From positions 856,851-920,850 of the forward strand of contig NW_024104367.1 in the NCBI RefSeq assembly GCF_003945595.2: DNA of 64,000 bases, read 5' to 3'. The notes under the pieces are model-generated. The model searched no databases. It was not told where the DNA came from and worked only from the letters and a program-made list of their open reading frames with translations. Source of the stretch: Pipra filicauda (Eukaryota > Chordata > Aves > Passeriformes > Pipridae). The stretch's first letter is position 1. Each line of letters begins with the position of its first letter. Made by a program: the position numbers and the translations under genes. Shown here piece by piece: positions 12,642-25,600 of this stretch.

Positions 12642-12885
12642 ATAGAATCACAGAATCACAAAATGGTTTGGATTGGAAAGGACCTTAAAGATCATCCAGT
12701 CCCAACCCCCCTGCCATGGGCAGGGACATCTTCCACTAAACCAGGTTGCTCAAAGCCCCATCCAGCCTTTCCTAATATCCGATATAAACCAACTCACCAT
12801 CAGTTTGAAGCCATTCCCCCTTGTCCTGTCACTCTATGCTCTTGTAAAAAGTCCCTCTCCATTTTTCTTGTCATCTCCCTTCATC
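12642..12885 (-). repeat. CR1 LINE 3' end with internal deletion
   Basis: Minus-strand CR1 with ATAGAATCACAGAATCACAA at the tail and CCCCCCTGCCATGGGCAGGG within. At about 12768 it jumps from CCCCATCCAGCC directly to TTTCCTAATATCC. Compared with the copy at 30.41-30.83 kb, roughly 88 bp are missing. It continues to the CTTGTCCTGTCACTCTATGC block. Confidence 0.9.
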
Positions 12886-14034
12886 ATAAGCAGATCAGAG
12901 ATATTGCCATTGAGATAATAACAGCACAATAGATGTTTTGGATTAATTCCAAACTCTGAATATCACTTATTCTCCAGATCTCTACATTGTCTCTTGTTAT
13001 TTTCATTCATTCATCTATCTATATGGCCTTTCTACAGTCAAAGAAAAGAAAAGAGTAACATTTAAGTAAAAGACTCTTCCAAGTATTGAACAACTTGTTC
13101 TTTAGTCAGTGTCATCAGAATTTTATAGATAAAACTATTTCTGGATGTGTCAGTAAAAGAGACCTCATTGTGCCAACATTTGCAGTCAGCCTGAGTATTG
13201 ATGAAAATATGAAATGGTATAATTACAGTTCACTGTTATAATTAGAGTTCATCACTCTTTAGTTCATTAAAAGTTAGGGTTTTTTTGAAAATGTAAAATC
13301 AACTTTTGTCTAAAAACTTTAAAAATTCTTTCTTGAACATCTTATGAAATATTAGCATGTGAAAGCAATTCTGTGCTTAAGTTTTCCTGAACTTTCTTAT
13401 ACTTTAAATAGATAATGAAGGAAAAGTTAGGAAAGTCTTTTAAGAGGGATGTAAAGCAGAAGAAAAAATGAAAAAGGAGGAACAAAATCCAAAGAAAACA
13501 GTGCAAAACCAAAAATGAAAAAGAGCAAAAACTTTCTTTTTTAAAAAGTAGCACCTTCAGAGAAAGCAGATTAAAAATTGTTGATTTACAACATTTTCAA
13601 ATAAGATTACATTCATCAGTCAAAAGCTTGTGTGATTTGGGTTCATCTCATCAAAGGGTCTAAAGGTCTACACCTGAACTAGCTATCAAGGTGCTTTTAG
13701 AGTCAATGGGAAAAAATAGCCCATCATAGGGCATAATTCAGATGTTAAAAATCAGTCAGATGGATAATATCTGTTCCTTTGCTGTGCCTGCAAGGTGAGC
13801 CTGATGTTCCCAACACTGAGCAATGCAGGCAGCACCTGAGGGAGGTGAAATTAATCCCACCTCTGGGTTCTTGACCTTATCAAGATCACAGGAAAAACTG
13901 ATCAGAGACAAAAGAGGTGCAGGGTCAAACACCCAAGAACCCACAGACTTTGGCAGAACTGAGGCAAGATATGCACAACAGGAGCAGGTGGAAGCTGTGA
14001 CAGGATGAGACTGTGGATTTGTCGGCTTTGTGAA
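12886..14034. other. Unique non-coding stretch
   Basis: AT-rich sequence, with an A-rich plus strand around 13.44-13.56 kb. No repeat, exon or RNA gene is recognised. Confidence 0.5.
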
Positions 14035-14197
14035 AATCATAGAATGGTTTGGGTTGGAATGGACCTCAAAGCCCATCTCGTTCAAAACCCCCTGCCATGG
14101 GCAGGGACACCTTCCCCTAGACCAGGTTGCTCAGGGCCCCATTCAACCTGACCCTGGATACTTCCAGGAATGGGGCATCTACAATTTCTCTGGGCAA
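14035..14197 (-). repeat. CR1 LINE 3' end, short
   Basis: Minus-strand CR1 of the ATGGTTTGGGTTGGAATGG / CCCCTGCCATGGGCAGGGAC type. It ends after TACAATTTCTCTGGGCAA, before the ORF2 C-terminus. It covers the 3' UTR and the last codons only. Confidence 0.9.
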
Positions 14198-15561
14198 TGC
14201 AGAGGTTTTCATGACTGCATGATAGCACAAGTGGAACCACCTTCAGGTCCTTTTTCAGAAACCTGTATTAGCAATAACTTAACCTAACTTCATTTCAATT
14301 TTATTAATACCCACATTTTTCACATCAGAAGATCAGATGGTAGAAAAATCACCTTTGACATTGTTTAAGTGGCCTTTGCACTCAGGAGAACGTTGTGCTT
14401 TTACTACATAAAATTGCTCCAGACATCTGCAGGTTTAAAGGAAAGCATGTTGCAGAGGGGTGATGTAAATATCTGACAAACTAATTCCACATCAATGTCA
14501 ATACCCGAACTTGACTTTGAACAAGTTTTCTTGTGACATTGATAGAGAGACATCACACTCGGCAGGAAAGCAATGAAACGCAGATCACAGGTGACTCTTT
14601 TGGAACCAAGCTGCTAGCTGGAAGATGAAGCCCAAGTACTCACTGATGGAAGATATTGGAATATCCACCTTCTTATTAGAACTGAGCCATTTTCAAAACA
14701 GAAAATATGAGACACACTATACAACTCCCAGATATTTCAGGGAGCTTTAGCAGCTGCATCCTCTCGGCCACTGTCAGTGTTACTTCTGTGTTAAATAAAT
14801 TTACAGTGGCACTGGTAATTGTAGTCTGTTAAAACAGAGGTCTAAGAGAACACCCACACATGTCTAGAGAGAACAGTACTGCTTTAAAAACGATCAACCC
14901 GCAGCAAGTCCACCGCTGAGTTTGTATCTTCAAGGCAGAGAACAGATAACTGTTTGCTCAGAAAATTCTGGGAAAAAAATTAGACTGAGCTTGGTTCCAT
15001 TAACCCTGGTACAGGATCTGCCCTCAGGGACAGCAATCACAGAATGCGTTTGTCAGCCACGAGGGCCTGGAGAAACTACTTGTTTGCAGAAGTCAGATCA
15101 CAGTTCAGGTGTTGTATGTATAGATCCCAACCTCACAAACAGCTCTCTGGTTGAGCAATAAATCCCATTTAAACTTGTCCAGAGCACTGAGCTGGATGTG
15201 AATTCCCTCACAAAACAACTTTATTCGTCCTTTCTTTAAAGCCCTTTCCACACCTCTGCCCTGCTGATGCTTTTTTCAGCGCAGCACAGTTCCTCAGCCT
15301 TGTGGGAGGGCTTGAGACAGCCCAGCTTTCTCCAGACCCCCAGCAGGATGAAGCTCTTTCAGAAATGCCACGGAGTGTTTTCCCATCCCTGTGCACAGTG
15401 ACTTCTCCCTGCTCAGCAGCAGTATCCATCTGAGGTGCTGGGATCAGCACACATCAAGTCCATGGTTGTTCTCCAGTGTGGATATCAAGGCTTGGCATCA
15501 AGTGGAAAATATATTAACATGTCAGTGGATGCTGCCTGTCACTACTGCTACATTTGCAGCG
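14198..15561. other. Unique non-coding stretch
   Basis: No known repeat or credible coding exon is seen. Base composition becomes more GC-rich towards 15.2-15.5 kb, without a CpG island. Confidence 0.5.
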
Positions 15562-15769
15562 ATTTCTTCCCTGGGAAGGTGGTGAGGCACTGGCACAGGT
15601 TGCCCAGAGAATCTGTGGATGCCACATCCCTGGAAGCGTTCAAGGCTGGGTTGGACGGGGCTTGGAGAAACCTGGTCTGGTGGCTGACATCCCTCTCCAT
15701 GGCAGGGAGGTTGGAACTAAGTGAGCCTTAAGGTTCCTTCCAACCCAAACCATTCCATGATTCTATGAT
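15562..15769 (+). repeat. CR1 LINE 3' end
   Basis: Plus-strand CR1 from ATTTCTTCCCTGGGAAGGTG through GGCACAGGTTGCCCAGAGAA to CATTCCATGATTCTATGAT. Where other copies read CTGCCCATGGCAGGG, this one reads CTCCATGGCAGGG with a small change. It is a 5'-truncated ORF2 end plus 3' UTR. Confidence 0.92.
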
Positions 15770-17779
15770 TATCCAGTGTTTCATGCATCTGTTCAGGAAG
15801 TGTTATCCAAGTGACTGTAATGGTACCAGGATTCGTTGCAGACACTGGGAGAGAAGGCGAGGTAAGGCTGGCTCAAAACATGAAGCCATAAACACCTGAG
15901 TAACGCTCACCTTTCAAATACCCACCATGGGAGATTCACCAAATCAGAATTCATACCAACATCCCTTGAGAATTTTGTAACAGGGCTCCTGAGCTGTTGA
16001 CTGTCCTTTTGTTGTGCTCTGGAGAGAAATCAAGCATGAAAGAAAGATTGTTCAAAACCAAAAAAACCACAAGTATTTCTTGCTGTGTGCTTTAAATTCC
16101 ATTGGAGTATCACAGTCCTCTGCTAGTCTGGGCCATTCCCAACCAGGTAGATGATGTTTCACTTAAAAAAAGTGCAACACTCTTCTACCATTCATTAGTA
16201 GCACAAGGCATCTCAAATTTTGAAACAGAAGTTTTACAGACAATTAATTGTCTAATGTCTTAAAGTCCCACAGGTGTTATTTTACACTATTAACCTAAAG
16301 GACAATCTCTGATTAGAAGATGAATTTCATCTATGTAATGACCTGGCAAAAATCTTAATTAAGAAAAAAAGTGGTCTTTTTACACAGATTTTATTTTTTA
16401 GATAAACATAACTACTTTATCAACTTGTAGCTATGACTTGAATCTCATATTTTTGAAGTAAAAATACAGAAAAATCAGAGAAACTCAAGAAGAAAAAAAA
16501 AAATAAAGGAATTGATTGCTTGAAAGAGAAACGTAAAACTTTGTTTTCCATACCCTCAAACTTGTGGGTTAGGTGCCACAGAGTCACTTTCACATAGGGA
16601 AAGGAGTTGCATGCAGGCTGAAAAATGAGATTTTTCCTTTGCTGTCCCTGTAACAGTCTAGATATAGAGATCAGGTTTGCTTTGATTTCTTTTTTTAAAC
16701 CATGCAAATACTGTTCTTCAGGTTATTTTCTGCACATGAAGGAATTCCTTTGTCAGGGAACGGCTTAAATAACAACCAGACAGAGGGTACTAAACTTTAA
16801 AAATGTTTCATATTATGAATTCCTTTAATTTATGCCTCCCATACTGCTATTCATCAAGCAGCATCTCTTCTGCTGTCTCTTCCCTGCTCCAGAAGCTATG
16901 CTGTAATTAAGAAGGGGCTTTATAGGTCATCTGGTTGTCCAGGTTTACTGGGTTAGATCCTGACCTGAGACACACCCAAAACCAGATGTGCAACGAGTTT
17001 CAGATGGTTAATCAGATCCTGAAATTAAATGCAAATACTGTGTTCAAGCACCTCTTTCTCATCAGTGGTGGCCTGTACACCTCCCACCTCACCTTTAACA
17101 TAGTCTATTAGAAATTAAACCATCTTAAGCAACAGTTCATTAATATTATTAAAATTATATTTTCATTTTTATGAAATCATATTTGTGTATAATTTTTGTG
17201 CTTATGAAGCCTTGGTAGACTTTCACAAGGATTTGACCGTGGCTAAGCAGAACAAATGTCTTTATTTGCCCCTCGTAGCAGTTTTCCTCCTTTGCTCTCA
17301 CACCTTCTCCTCTCTCCCTGGTTTCAGACACTGTTGCACGTTCCTTATCCCTGAGACTGAGAGCTCTGCTATTTTTCTTTCATACAGATCCTCACTAAAC
17401 AGAGCCCTGATCCCTTCTTGAGGGTCCCTGGTGCTGCAGCAATGCAAATTCATCATGCAAGGCTCGAGAGCTCCTCTCCTGCTGGGCAGCTTTGCTCTTG
17501 GCCACGATGCCATTAGCATTCATAATTTCCAGGAGTTGTTCAGCACAGCAGGAAAAGCTTGGAAATGAGAAACGGGCAGAGAAAAAGATCTGCTGTGTGG
17601 AGGGGGCAACCCGCTGCCCAGTGCAGTGAGCACCTCAACTGGGACCTCTGCTCACTTGCCATCAAACACAGGTTTGCCTTCAAAGCTGGGTCTCCAAATC
17701 TCTGATGAGCTGAGGACAGGCCCAGTTCCTGTGGCAGTGCCCCTTTTCCTCTGGGAAAAACAAATGCACTGGGTAGGAG
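15770..17779. other. Unique AT-rich non-coding stretch
   Basis: About 2 kb with no recognised gene or repeat. It has short A runs near 16.49 kb and a TA-rich patch near 17.14 kb. Confidence 0.5.
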
Positions 17780-17922
17780 TTGGTCCTTGGAAGTGCTCAA
17801 AAGGTGTGTGGACATGGCACTTGGGGACATGGTTTAGTAGTGGGCTTGGAAGTGCTGGGTTAATGGTTGAACTTGATATTAGAGGTCTTTTCCAACCTAA
17901 ATGGCTATAATCCTGTGATCCA
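17780..17922 (+). repeat. CR1 LINE 3' end, short
   Basis: Plus-strand CR1 of the subtype with CTTGGGGACATGGTTTAGTA. It ends AGAGGTCTTTTCCAACCTAA and a diverged TATAATCCTGTGATCC tail. It shares its subtype with the copy at 38.85 kb. Confidence 0.88.
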
Positions 17923-20542
17923 CTTTTGTCACAAAGAAAACATCAGTGAAGTCTGTGCCTCTATGGCTGTAGCATGACTGGTGGCAATCAGGAGAGTCTG
18001 TAGTTCTCCCAAAATTGCATGACCTTAAGAAGAACAGGAATAAAGCAGGAATGTGCAAGTTCTGCTCCTGACCCATCTTTCCTGCTGTCACTGTGCTGGT
18101 GTGTGTGCCCTCCCATGGTTGGCACACAAAGCTTGCAGACTAAGATGGGAAGCTGTCATTGACTTCTTTCATAATTATTTATACACCACTCAAAGCATAC
18201 AGATTAGGGAAAATATAGACTTCTGTCAGCGCCTACTTCACAAACCCAGCCACAGGAACTCCACTGTTTCCCAAGATGACAGGAAAACTAAGAGACATCT
18301 CATTGTGCATGAGCCTGTTCCACTGTGCATTTCAATTACTCTTGTCGCTGAAAACATCTCATCACTCATTTACTAAAGAATCAACACCCGCCTTTACTCA
18401 ACCCCAAATTTCCCTTTCTTATCCTTACTCAGTACAGCTGGCAGAAATATTCTTGATTTTTTTTCCATAAGTTCTGATATTGATTTGAATAAAATGCCTG
18501 TCTGAGGAGAAGAAGCTGAATTCAGAGAGTGAAAATCAGCACCAGATAGGAATTACATCCCTTTTCTACCACCCACGGGAACGTGCAGAGAAGGAGATTG
18601 AAACAGTGAAGGAATTGAGAGAATGAAGTTTGTATTTTTCTGTAGTGCAGAGACTAAAGCCCTGAACAGTTGCCAGAGACATTCAATCTCACCTTTCTAA
18701 CCAGCTTTGTCAGAAAAAAAACTTCTACTTAAATTAGAGAGATATAATTACATTAAACTATGCAGAGGTAAATGAGACTCAGTCATGCATGAGGGTCTTA
18801 GGAAGAAGAAAGCAGGGAAGATTCTGTGGTTTCCATGGAATTAGTCTTCCTGTCAATCAATTTGATCTGAAAAGCTGGGCTGAGCAGTCTTTCTGGATTT
18901 TATTATTACAGCATCAGGAAATTGCAGCGACTTGAGAAGCCATCCACAAAACAAAAACACTTTCACAATTCTCAGACACTTTTGCAGCCTTTCAGCAAAA
19001 CTTAGGGATTCAAAATGCCTGCCTTTTGGAGTACTGTACATTTGCTTAGTTTTGTTGTAAATGCCTCCAATTGATTAAATGAGCTGCTGTTATTTATTTT
19101 TGTCTTCAAGAACTGTCAGAAGTCCTGGCTTTTTACCACCATCACTACCTCAATTTCCTTTGAGAGTTAATAGGCAGAAAAATGAAGATATCTTCTATTC
19201 CACTAGCTGTTTGTGGTCCAGAGGGGGATGAGACACTAATGGATCCCCTAAGGAGCAGAGTATGAGGGATTGTGCTGTACCACAGCAAGCAAAAGAAAAC
19301 TTCATAAAGGATAGGGAAGCCATAAAATGACCAAATTTTTGTATAACAGTAAAGGGCTGTTGGAGGTAATGCTGGTAGGACACTGGAGACAGGGATTGCA
19401 GGAGGAGGCAAAGAAAGCTGAAGGATTGGAAAGGTCATTTTTCTGAGCACCCACCTCTTGTCCATGTTTGTTATTTTCTTTCAATAAATCTGTATGTAAA
19501 CAAATAGATCCCTAAATTACCTATTTGGGGTAGGAGAGGGTTCTGATCTCTGCGTATATGCAAACACAGGCGCGTGAATTAACCATTTTATTCCAGGCAC
19601 TGTTGGGGCATCAGAAAGAGGTAAACAAGTGAGGAAATAGCATGAGGAGGTCCTGGCAGCAGAAGATCCCATAATCTTTCTCTGGACAGAGCTATAACAC
19701 AAGTAAGTCTGTCTGTGGGAACTGTCTAGGAAAGTCAAGGGCAGGCCTGAGAAAAACCTCTGCCTCTCAGATTTCCTGGGAGCTAGAAGTCAATCGAAAT
19801 AACTTTTCAGTGTTAGTTTACGTACTTCCAGGAATGCAAAAATTGCTGAATTTGTGAGAGCTGGAACACCTGCAGGAGCCTGGAGAGATCAGAATCTCAG
19901 CAAACACAAGAACAGGTCAACCCTCTGAACTCAGCTCTGGGATTTGCCTCTGGAGAGCAGCCTGGGAGAGGTGGCAAGACATTTATCCTCTGGGATTTCC
20001 TCTGCCAACCAGGACTGAGAGCAAAAACTAGCTGGTGTCCTAGAAGTATGCCAGCCATCTCCCCATCCAATCCTCATAAAATCTCAAGTGCAAGTCAGGA
20101 CAGATTTTCTCTACGTGTTACCACAACTGGTCCCTTTTCTTGTCTCCTTGTCTGCATGTGGCCAGGCTCAGACACATAATTTGGGCTCTCTTCTGTCTGT
20201 CCTCAATGCTTTATGCATCACAGGCTTTGCCTGGTCTTTGAAGCTGCTAAATTTAAGCAAGAGCTGTTGTTTTTCAAGCTCTCTTGTGTCTATGAGCTCT
20301 CTGTAGGCTCACAGCTTCCAGACTCCCCTGAACCCTTGCCACAAAAGCAAACACCAGTCCCTGTGGCTTTCGTCCACAGCATTCTGCAAAGGAAAGCATA
20401 TGTGTTCCATAAAATCAGATGATTTTTGTCCCTGGAAAACTGAAAAGGGTAAAAAATCTCTAAGAGTGAGGTGGAGTTATTTTCATTCATTTTTTTAAGC
20501 TTAGCGAAGACAATGGGAAAGAGAAATTACAGAAATGCAAAG
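17923..20542. other. Unique non-coding stretch
   Basis: About 2.6 kb. No CR1, LTR, exon or RNA gene is recognised. Confidence 0.5.
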
Positions 20543-20646
20543 TGAGCAACCCGGTCTAGCAAAAGGTGCCCCTGCCCAAGGCAGGGGAATTGGAACTGGA
20601 TGATCTTTAAGGTCCCTTCCAACCCAAACCATTCTGTGATCCTGTG
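20543..20646 (+). repeat. CR1 LINE 3' end, very short
   Basis: Only the last 100 bp of a plus-strand CR1: TGAGCAACCCGGTCTAGC, CCCCTGCCCAAGGCAGGGG, then CCTTCCAACCCAAACCATTC and TGTGATCCTGTGA. It consists of 3' UTR sequence with the end of ORF2. Confidence 0.9.
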
Positions 20647-20713
20647 AAAGCTCTGCCATGACTGAATGCAACACTGCCAGGAAAACAAAGAAATGACACA
20701 CAGGTCTAAGTTA

Positions 20714-20764
20714 CTGCAGCTCCACAAGCTGCACAAGCTCCACACTGCAGCTCCACAAGCTCCA
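20714..20764. repeat. Imperfect short tandem repeat
   Basis: A 31-bp unit starting CTGCAGCTCCACAAGCT is followed directly by a partial second copy (20745-20764). The word CTCCACAAGCT recurs within it, giving a stutter of CCACAAGCTSCA motifs. It is a local duplication. Confidence 0.7.
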
Positions 20765-21908
20765 CTGGCAAAAAATAAAGGAAGTTTAATTTGACACAAC
20801 TGTCCTCACCTGCAATACGACAAAAGACGATCCTGGGAGTGATAACTGCATAGCCAACACAGGGTGACCTCACTTTGCCATGTAACTCCACTTTCTGATG
20901 GAGCCTCCAGGGTGACCATCATAACAAAGTATTTCAAATGCTGCACAATGAAATTTGGTCCCATTGTGATTTCCTTAAAGTCACAGAGGAAAAGGTAACA
21001 ACACCAAGAAGATAACACAAGCCCACCGTCTACATTTTGCTTCTCTTAAGGACCAAGCTGGCACCTGACCGAAAACTTTGTTACAAAAAGACCAGCCTAG
21101 ATGCTGCCGGTATTCCGGGTCTTATTCACCTAAGCTGTTTTATTTTCCTGACAACCTCCAAATGCTTTCTGCCTTTCCCAGAGCCCTTAATGCATTGCAT
21201 ATTTGTAGCAACAGAGTTTCTGTGGGATGGGTCCATTTGGTCGGCTGTACAGCTCAGACAGAAGACTGTTTTAGATTAATAGAGCCTGTCACTTCTAAAG
21301 TAACAGCTGTTACTCACAAAATTGGACACTTTCCAGCTAACCACTGCTCTGAACAGAAGAGTAAAGAGAGACCATTTAGCAGAGGCGAGAAACTCGGCGC
21401 TGCTGGAGAGCCAGGACTGCCACAGGTGACAGCTGTCCTCCGAGTGGGGACGGGGGTCAGGCAGCACAAGTGTCCTCCCATCTGCTTCTTCTTCAACATT
21501 AATTGTCAGCCTTATGTTTTACACTGGCTGATGCCTCAGGTAAATCAAGCCTTGACGTCTCTTGCCTGAAATGAGCCCACGGAAATAAGAGCAGAGATTT
21601 CTGCAAGATGTTTGCAAGCTGTTTATCCAAGCAGCCAGGAGCTGGAGGAGCTCACCCAGGGAAAGGTGTAAACCCTCACCAGAAGAGCTTTCAAAAAAAG
21701 GTTAAATGAGCTCCTCTGACAGCTCTGTTTGTTAACATTTCCATGGAACAAGGAGACTTCTTCAATATTCCTCTATATCTTGTGGCACACTGAGCTGCTA
21801 AAAGGTGCTGAACTCACCTCCTAAAAGAAGTAGATATATTGAAATGGCTAATAAAGCAATGGCTCAGCCTTATTCTTATCTGAGTAGCTTATATTTAAAG
21901 ATCACATA
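20765..21908. other. Unique non-coding stretch
   Basis: No recognised gene or repeat. A 163-codon plus-strand frame at 21078-21569 has no recognisable domain and atypical composition, and is judged a chance ORF. Confidence 0.5.
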
Positions 21909-22130
21909 AAATCATAGAATCACTGAACCATAGAATGGTTTGGGTTGGAAGGGACTTTGAAGATCACTTGGATCAGTTCCAACCCCCCTGCCATGGGCAG
22001 GGATACCTTTGACAGTTTGCTCAGAGTCCCATCCAGCCTGGCCTGGAACACTTCCAAGTATGGGACATGCACAGAATAATACTAAAACATAATAATAAAT
22101 AAATCATAATAATAAATATTCTTCCAATAT
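21909..22130 (-). repeat. CR1 LINE 3' end with AT-rich expansion
   Basis: Minus-strand CR1 starting AATCATAGAATCACTGAACC and passing through CCCCCCTGCCATGGGCAGGG. After GGACATGCACAGAATAATAC an AAT-rich stretch (about 22076-22120) replaces the usual sequence, before a remnant resembling ATTCTTCCAATATC of the next CR1 block. The expansion probably grew inside the element. Confidence 0.85.
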
Positions 22131-22332
22131 CAACATGAAGGTCTAGAACTGACCTGATGCGAAAGATATTATGCCCTTCAGACCACCTTCTGGCAGCCAC
22201 ATCACAGCAGCACGGCTCTGGAAATATCCCCCAGGTAAGCCCAGAGATGGAAGGTGTTGACAGTGCTCTTATTCCAGCATAAGCAACTAATTTGTGGCAG
22301 AAATCTCCAAATGAGGAGCTATGCCCAGGATC

Positions 22333-22628
22333 CCAAGATCATGGAATTCCAACCCCCCTGCCATGGGCAGGAACACCTTTCACTAGACCAGGTTGTTCCC
22401 CATCCAGCCTGGCCTCGAACAGGGATGGGGAGTTCCAGGGATGGGGAGTACACAAACTCTCTCGGCAACCTGTGCCAGTGCCTCAACACCCACACAGTAA
22501 ACAATTTCTTCCCAATATCTAATCCAAACCCACTTCCTTCAGCTTAAGGTCATTGCCCCCTGTTCTCTCATTACATGCCTTTGTCAAAAGTCCCTCTCCA
22601 GCCTTCCTGTGAGCCCCCTTTAGGTACG
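22333..22628 (-). repeat. CR1 LINE 3' fragment without its tail
   Basis: Minus-strand CR1 that starts inside the 3' UTR (AAGATCATGGAATTCCAACC), so the ATTCTATGA tail is lost. A short internal duplication of the GGGATGGGGAGT motif lies at about 22422-22450. It runs on to GCCCCCTGTTCTCTCATTAC and CCTCTCCAGCC, giving a longer ORF2 end than its neighbours. Confidence 0.9.
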
Positions 22629-25600
22629 CCCTATACCCCAAAATAGCATTTCATACTACAGAGACCATTCTTAGGCAAAAGATTGTCCCATACTGGATTT
22701 TCAAATCATCAAGTGCTAGCATGTCCTGCTAAGGATTGCACATAAAAAGAAATAACCATGAGCTTCATTTTAAAAGGACACAGGAGTCTCAAGCAATATT
22801 CAGGTCTGGATTTTGTTTTTAAAAATACTGTATGAAAAGCAGCACCAGTAGGGAAGGGAATGCTCATGCATTTCTTTGAATTTTATTTCTCAGTCAACGC
22901 AGAGCCAAAAAAAGCCTCATTATTCTCAATACCTACCAAATATACAACTCTGAGTGAATCAGGTCCAGCGAACGGATAGAATTGCACCATCTAATTTTTT
23001 GCACCTCTTCCATTGAATACTAAGGCATGACAGAAAAGTCTCCAAAATCAGATATTAACTTCAAAAAGGTTGATGGTGACAGAATTTTCTTGCAGGCATG
23101 AACTGAGATAGACATCCCAGAAGGCTGCTTGCATCTGACCTTAAAGGCACTCCCTGGCAAACAAATGCCCTTCTCTGCTCTCCTGGGGGTTTGTTTGATG
23201 CCTCCCAGCAGAGGTCAGAGCTGATGTATGAAGGCTGCACCCACATCACATATCCAGAGTGACACACTGTGCTTTTTCTGCTCATATGAGTGCCTGGGCA
23301 CTGTTCTCTCACAGAGCAGATTCCCTTTGCCACAAATGAAAGCCTTATTAGCTGAAACTCGGTCCTGTATGAAACACAATGAAATGGATTCCCAGGCCTT
23401 TTTATCTTCCCCTTTTCCAGTGCCTGAACTGTCGTGCCAGCTAATTCAGAGGGAAAATGTGCTGCAAATGGAATAAAACAAATTATTTTCCTTTCACTTC
23501 AGATCACTTCCAATTTCTCAATTTAAACTGCATTCAGGTTGAGCATCTCAGTGCAATTTCACAAACAGAACCCTCACCAACACTCCTGCTCTATCACCAC
23601 TACCTCCACAACTAGGGATCAGCTCATCACTTGCTGAGAACGTGTTGGCTTTGTGACTTTTCTTTTCCAGTGACCTACTATAGCCTTTAGAGGTCTTTAT
23701 ATCAATCTATAGGAAGTGTCCTGCCAGGTAAATGTGTGGGTGGCAGTAAGCACTCCAGAGCCATGAGGAAAACACCATTACAGATACTGCAGGTGGAAAT
23801 TCCTGTTATATGGCACATCCCAGTAAAGGGTTGTCTCTGATGCTCCATCCACAGAGCTATTTCCTAAGTCTGCACACCTTGGCCACTGCATCTGCTGCCA
23901 GGTAAAGTAAAATGAGGCAAAACCATATTGGAAAAGACCATAACAGCGTGGCAGCTCAAAGAGAGACAGCAGGAGATATCTGCCCTTCATGCTGTCATTG
24001 TCCTGCTGGTTCCTGTGCTGGAATGGTGGGTGACGACTCTACACTGATATCCACACAGTTGTTTCACTGTGTGATGATAAGCAGCTCTATGGAAGAGTGG
24101 GAAAAGGGTGCAGTGTGGGCAGGAAACAAGGGAGGAGGATTTGGAGAGAGGAAGAATGCTAATGTGCAGCTGGAGAGGGATGTGGTCACAATAAAACAAT
24201 GACAGGGGAAATAAACAAAGGAGGGAAAAATCCAAAATACACATGCTGCCATTATTTAACCAAAGAATCCTGAGGACACGGATAATAGTGGTCCTTGTCA
24301 GGTCACTGTGTCCAGCAGGAACCTTTAATGAAGGCCATCAGCACCATTGCCATCTGCCCTGTTCTCATTGATTGTGTCACCAGAAATTTAAACTGTTTTA
24401 AAATCACAGCCTCTGCAGGGAATTGTTTTCTGTGGGCCCCACTGATGGCTTGACACATGGGTGGGAGCTGTGGGGACAGACTGGGCATTGAGCTTGCTCC
24501 ATCTATACATACTTCCACAGTTTTATCTTTCTCTGCCCCTCCATCCCTTCATTCATCTCTCCCTCTACTCCTTAATCCCTCCTGGGGAAAGCAATAGTGC
24601 CAAGGCTTGACTGGGTATGACCTTTTCCTGTGACTTGTTGGAGGAACACATCTGTCCTCAGTCTTATCAGATATTACTTCCACTGTTGCACTTTACTCTC
24701 TAATGGAGATGATAAGACAGAGAAAGAGAGTAAGAATAGGACACAGGCTTCAAATCCTCCCATGGAGCAAGTTCAAAGCATACCTAAGCAGGTTCATCAT
24801 GAAGCCAAGGAGCTCTTCACTACAGGATGTTGTGGTGGGTTTCCATGGGTATGTTCTTTCCAAGAGAGCCATTGATTTTACAAAATACAGAGAAATCACC
24901 TCCAGGCCAGGAAATCTCTGAACACCAAGTGGCTGGATGTCAGAATAGTAATTTGGGAAATACATGTTCATCTTGTTCTAATACCTGGTATCACACTGGA
25001 CCACTGCCAGGAACAGAACACCAGGCTACACAGCCAACAAAGCCTTTTTTATGTCCTGTTATCCCAGGACCTATTCCATACTTCATGTAATCAATATCTC
25101 CTCTCCCCTCAAAGCCTTCTTTCCAAACTGACCCAGTGTGCAGCTTCCAACACAATTTCAATCACTCAGAGGCTCCAGGAGCCATGGTACCAGCTCCATG
25201 TTAGTCCCAGCAATACTTTAGTCCCTTCTGCCTCAGGCCTCCCCACTAAGAAACTCAGATTCCCAAAGTCAGGTCTGGGAGATGGAAGGAAATCATAAAA
25301 GCAAGGAGACGTGATTTTGGGAAAGGAAGAGTAAGCTAAATAAATCCACAAAATCAACAAGTTGTCTTATCTTCTGCTACTTCAAAGTCTACACTGTTTT
25401 TTACTCCTAGCTTGCATTTTTTTTCCTAGACACCACTGCCAACACATACTCTCAGAAAAGATGCCTTTAAAGCTTTGTTTGCTTCATAAAGTGCTATTTT
25501 TGTTGTGAGGTGTGATGAGTACCTAAGAAATCTCTTGTACCCCTGTCAAAGACAGAAATCTATCTAAGGAAGATGTCTTTTCTTAGAGAACAGCATGAGC

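Noticed and set aside
21078..21569. 163-codon plus-strand ORF
   Set aside because: No family similarity and overlapping frames on both strands; a chance frame.
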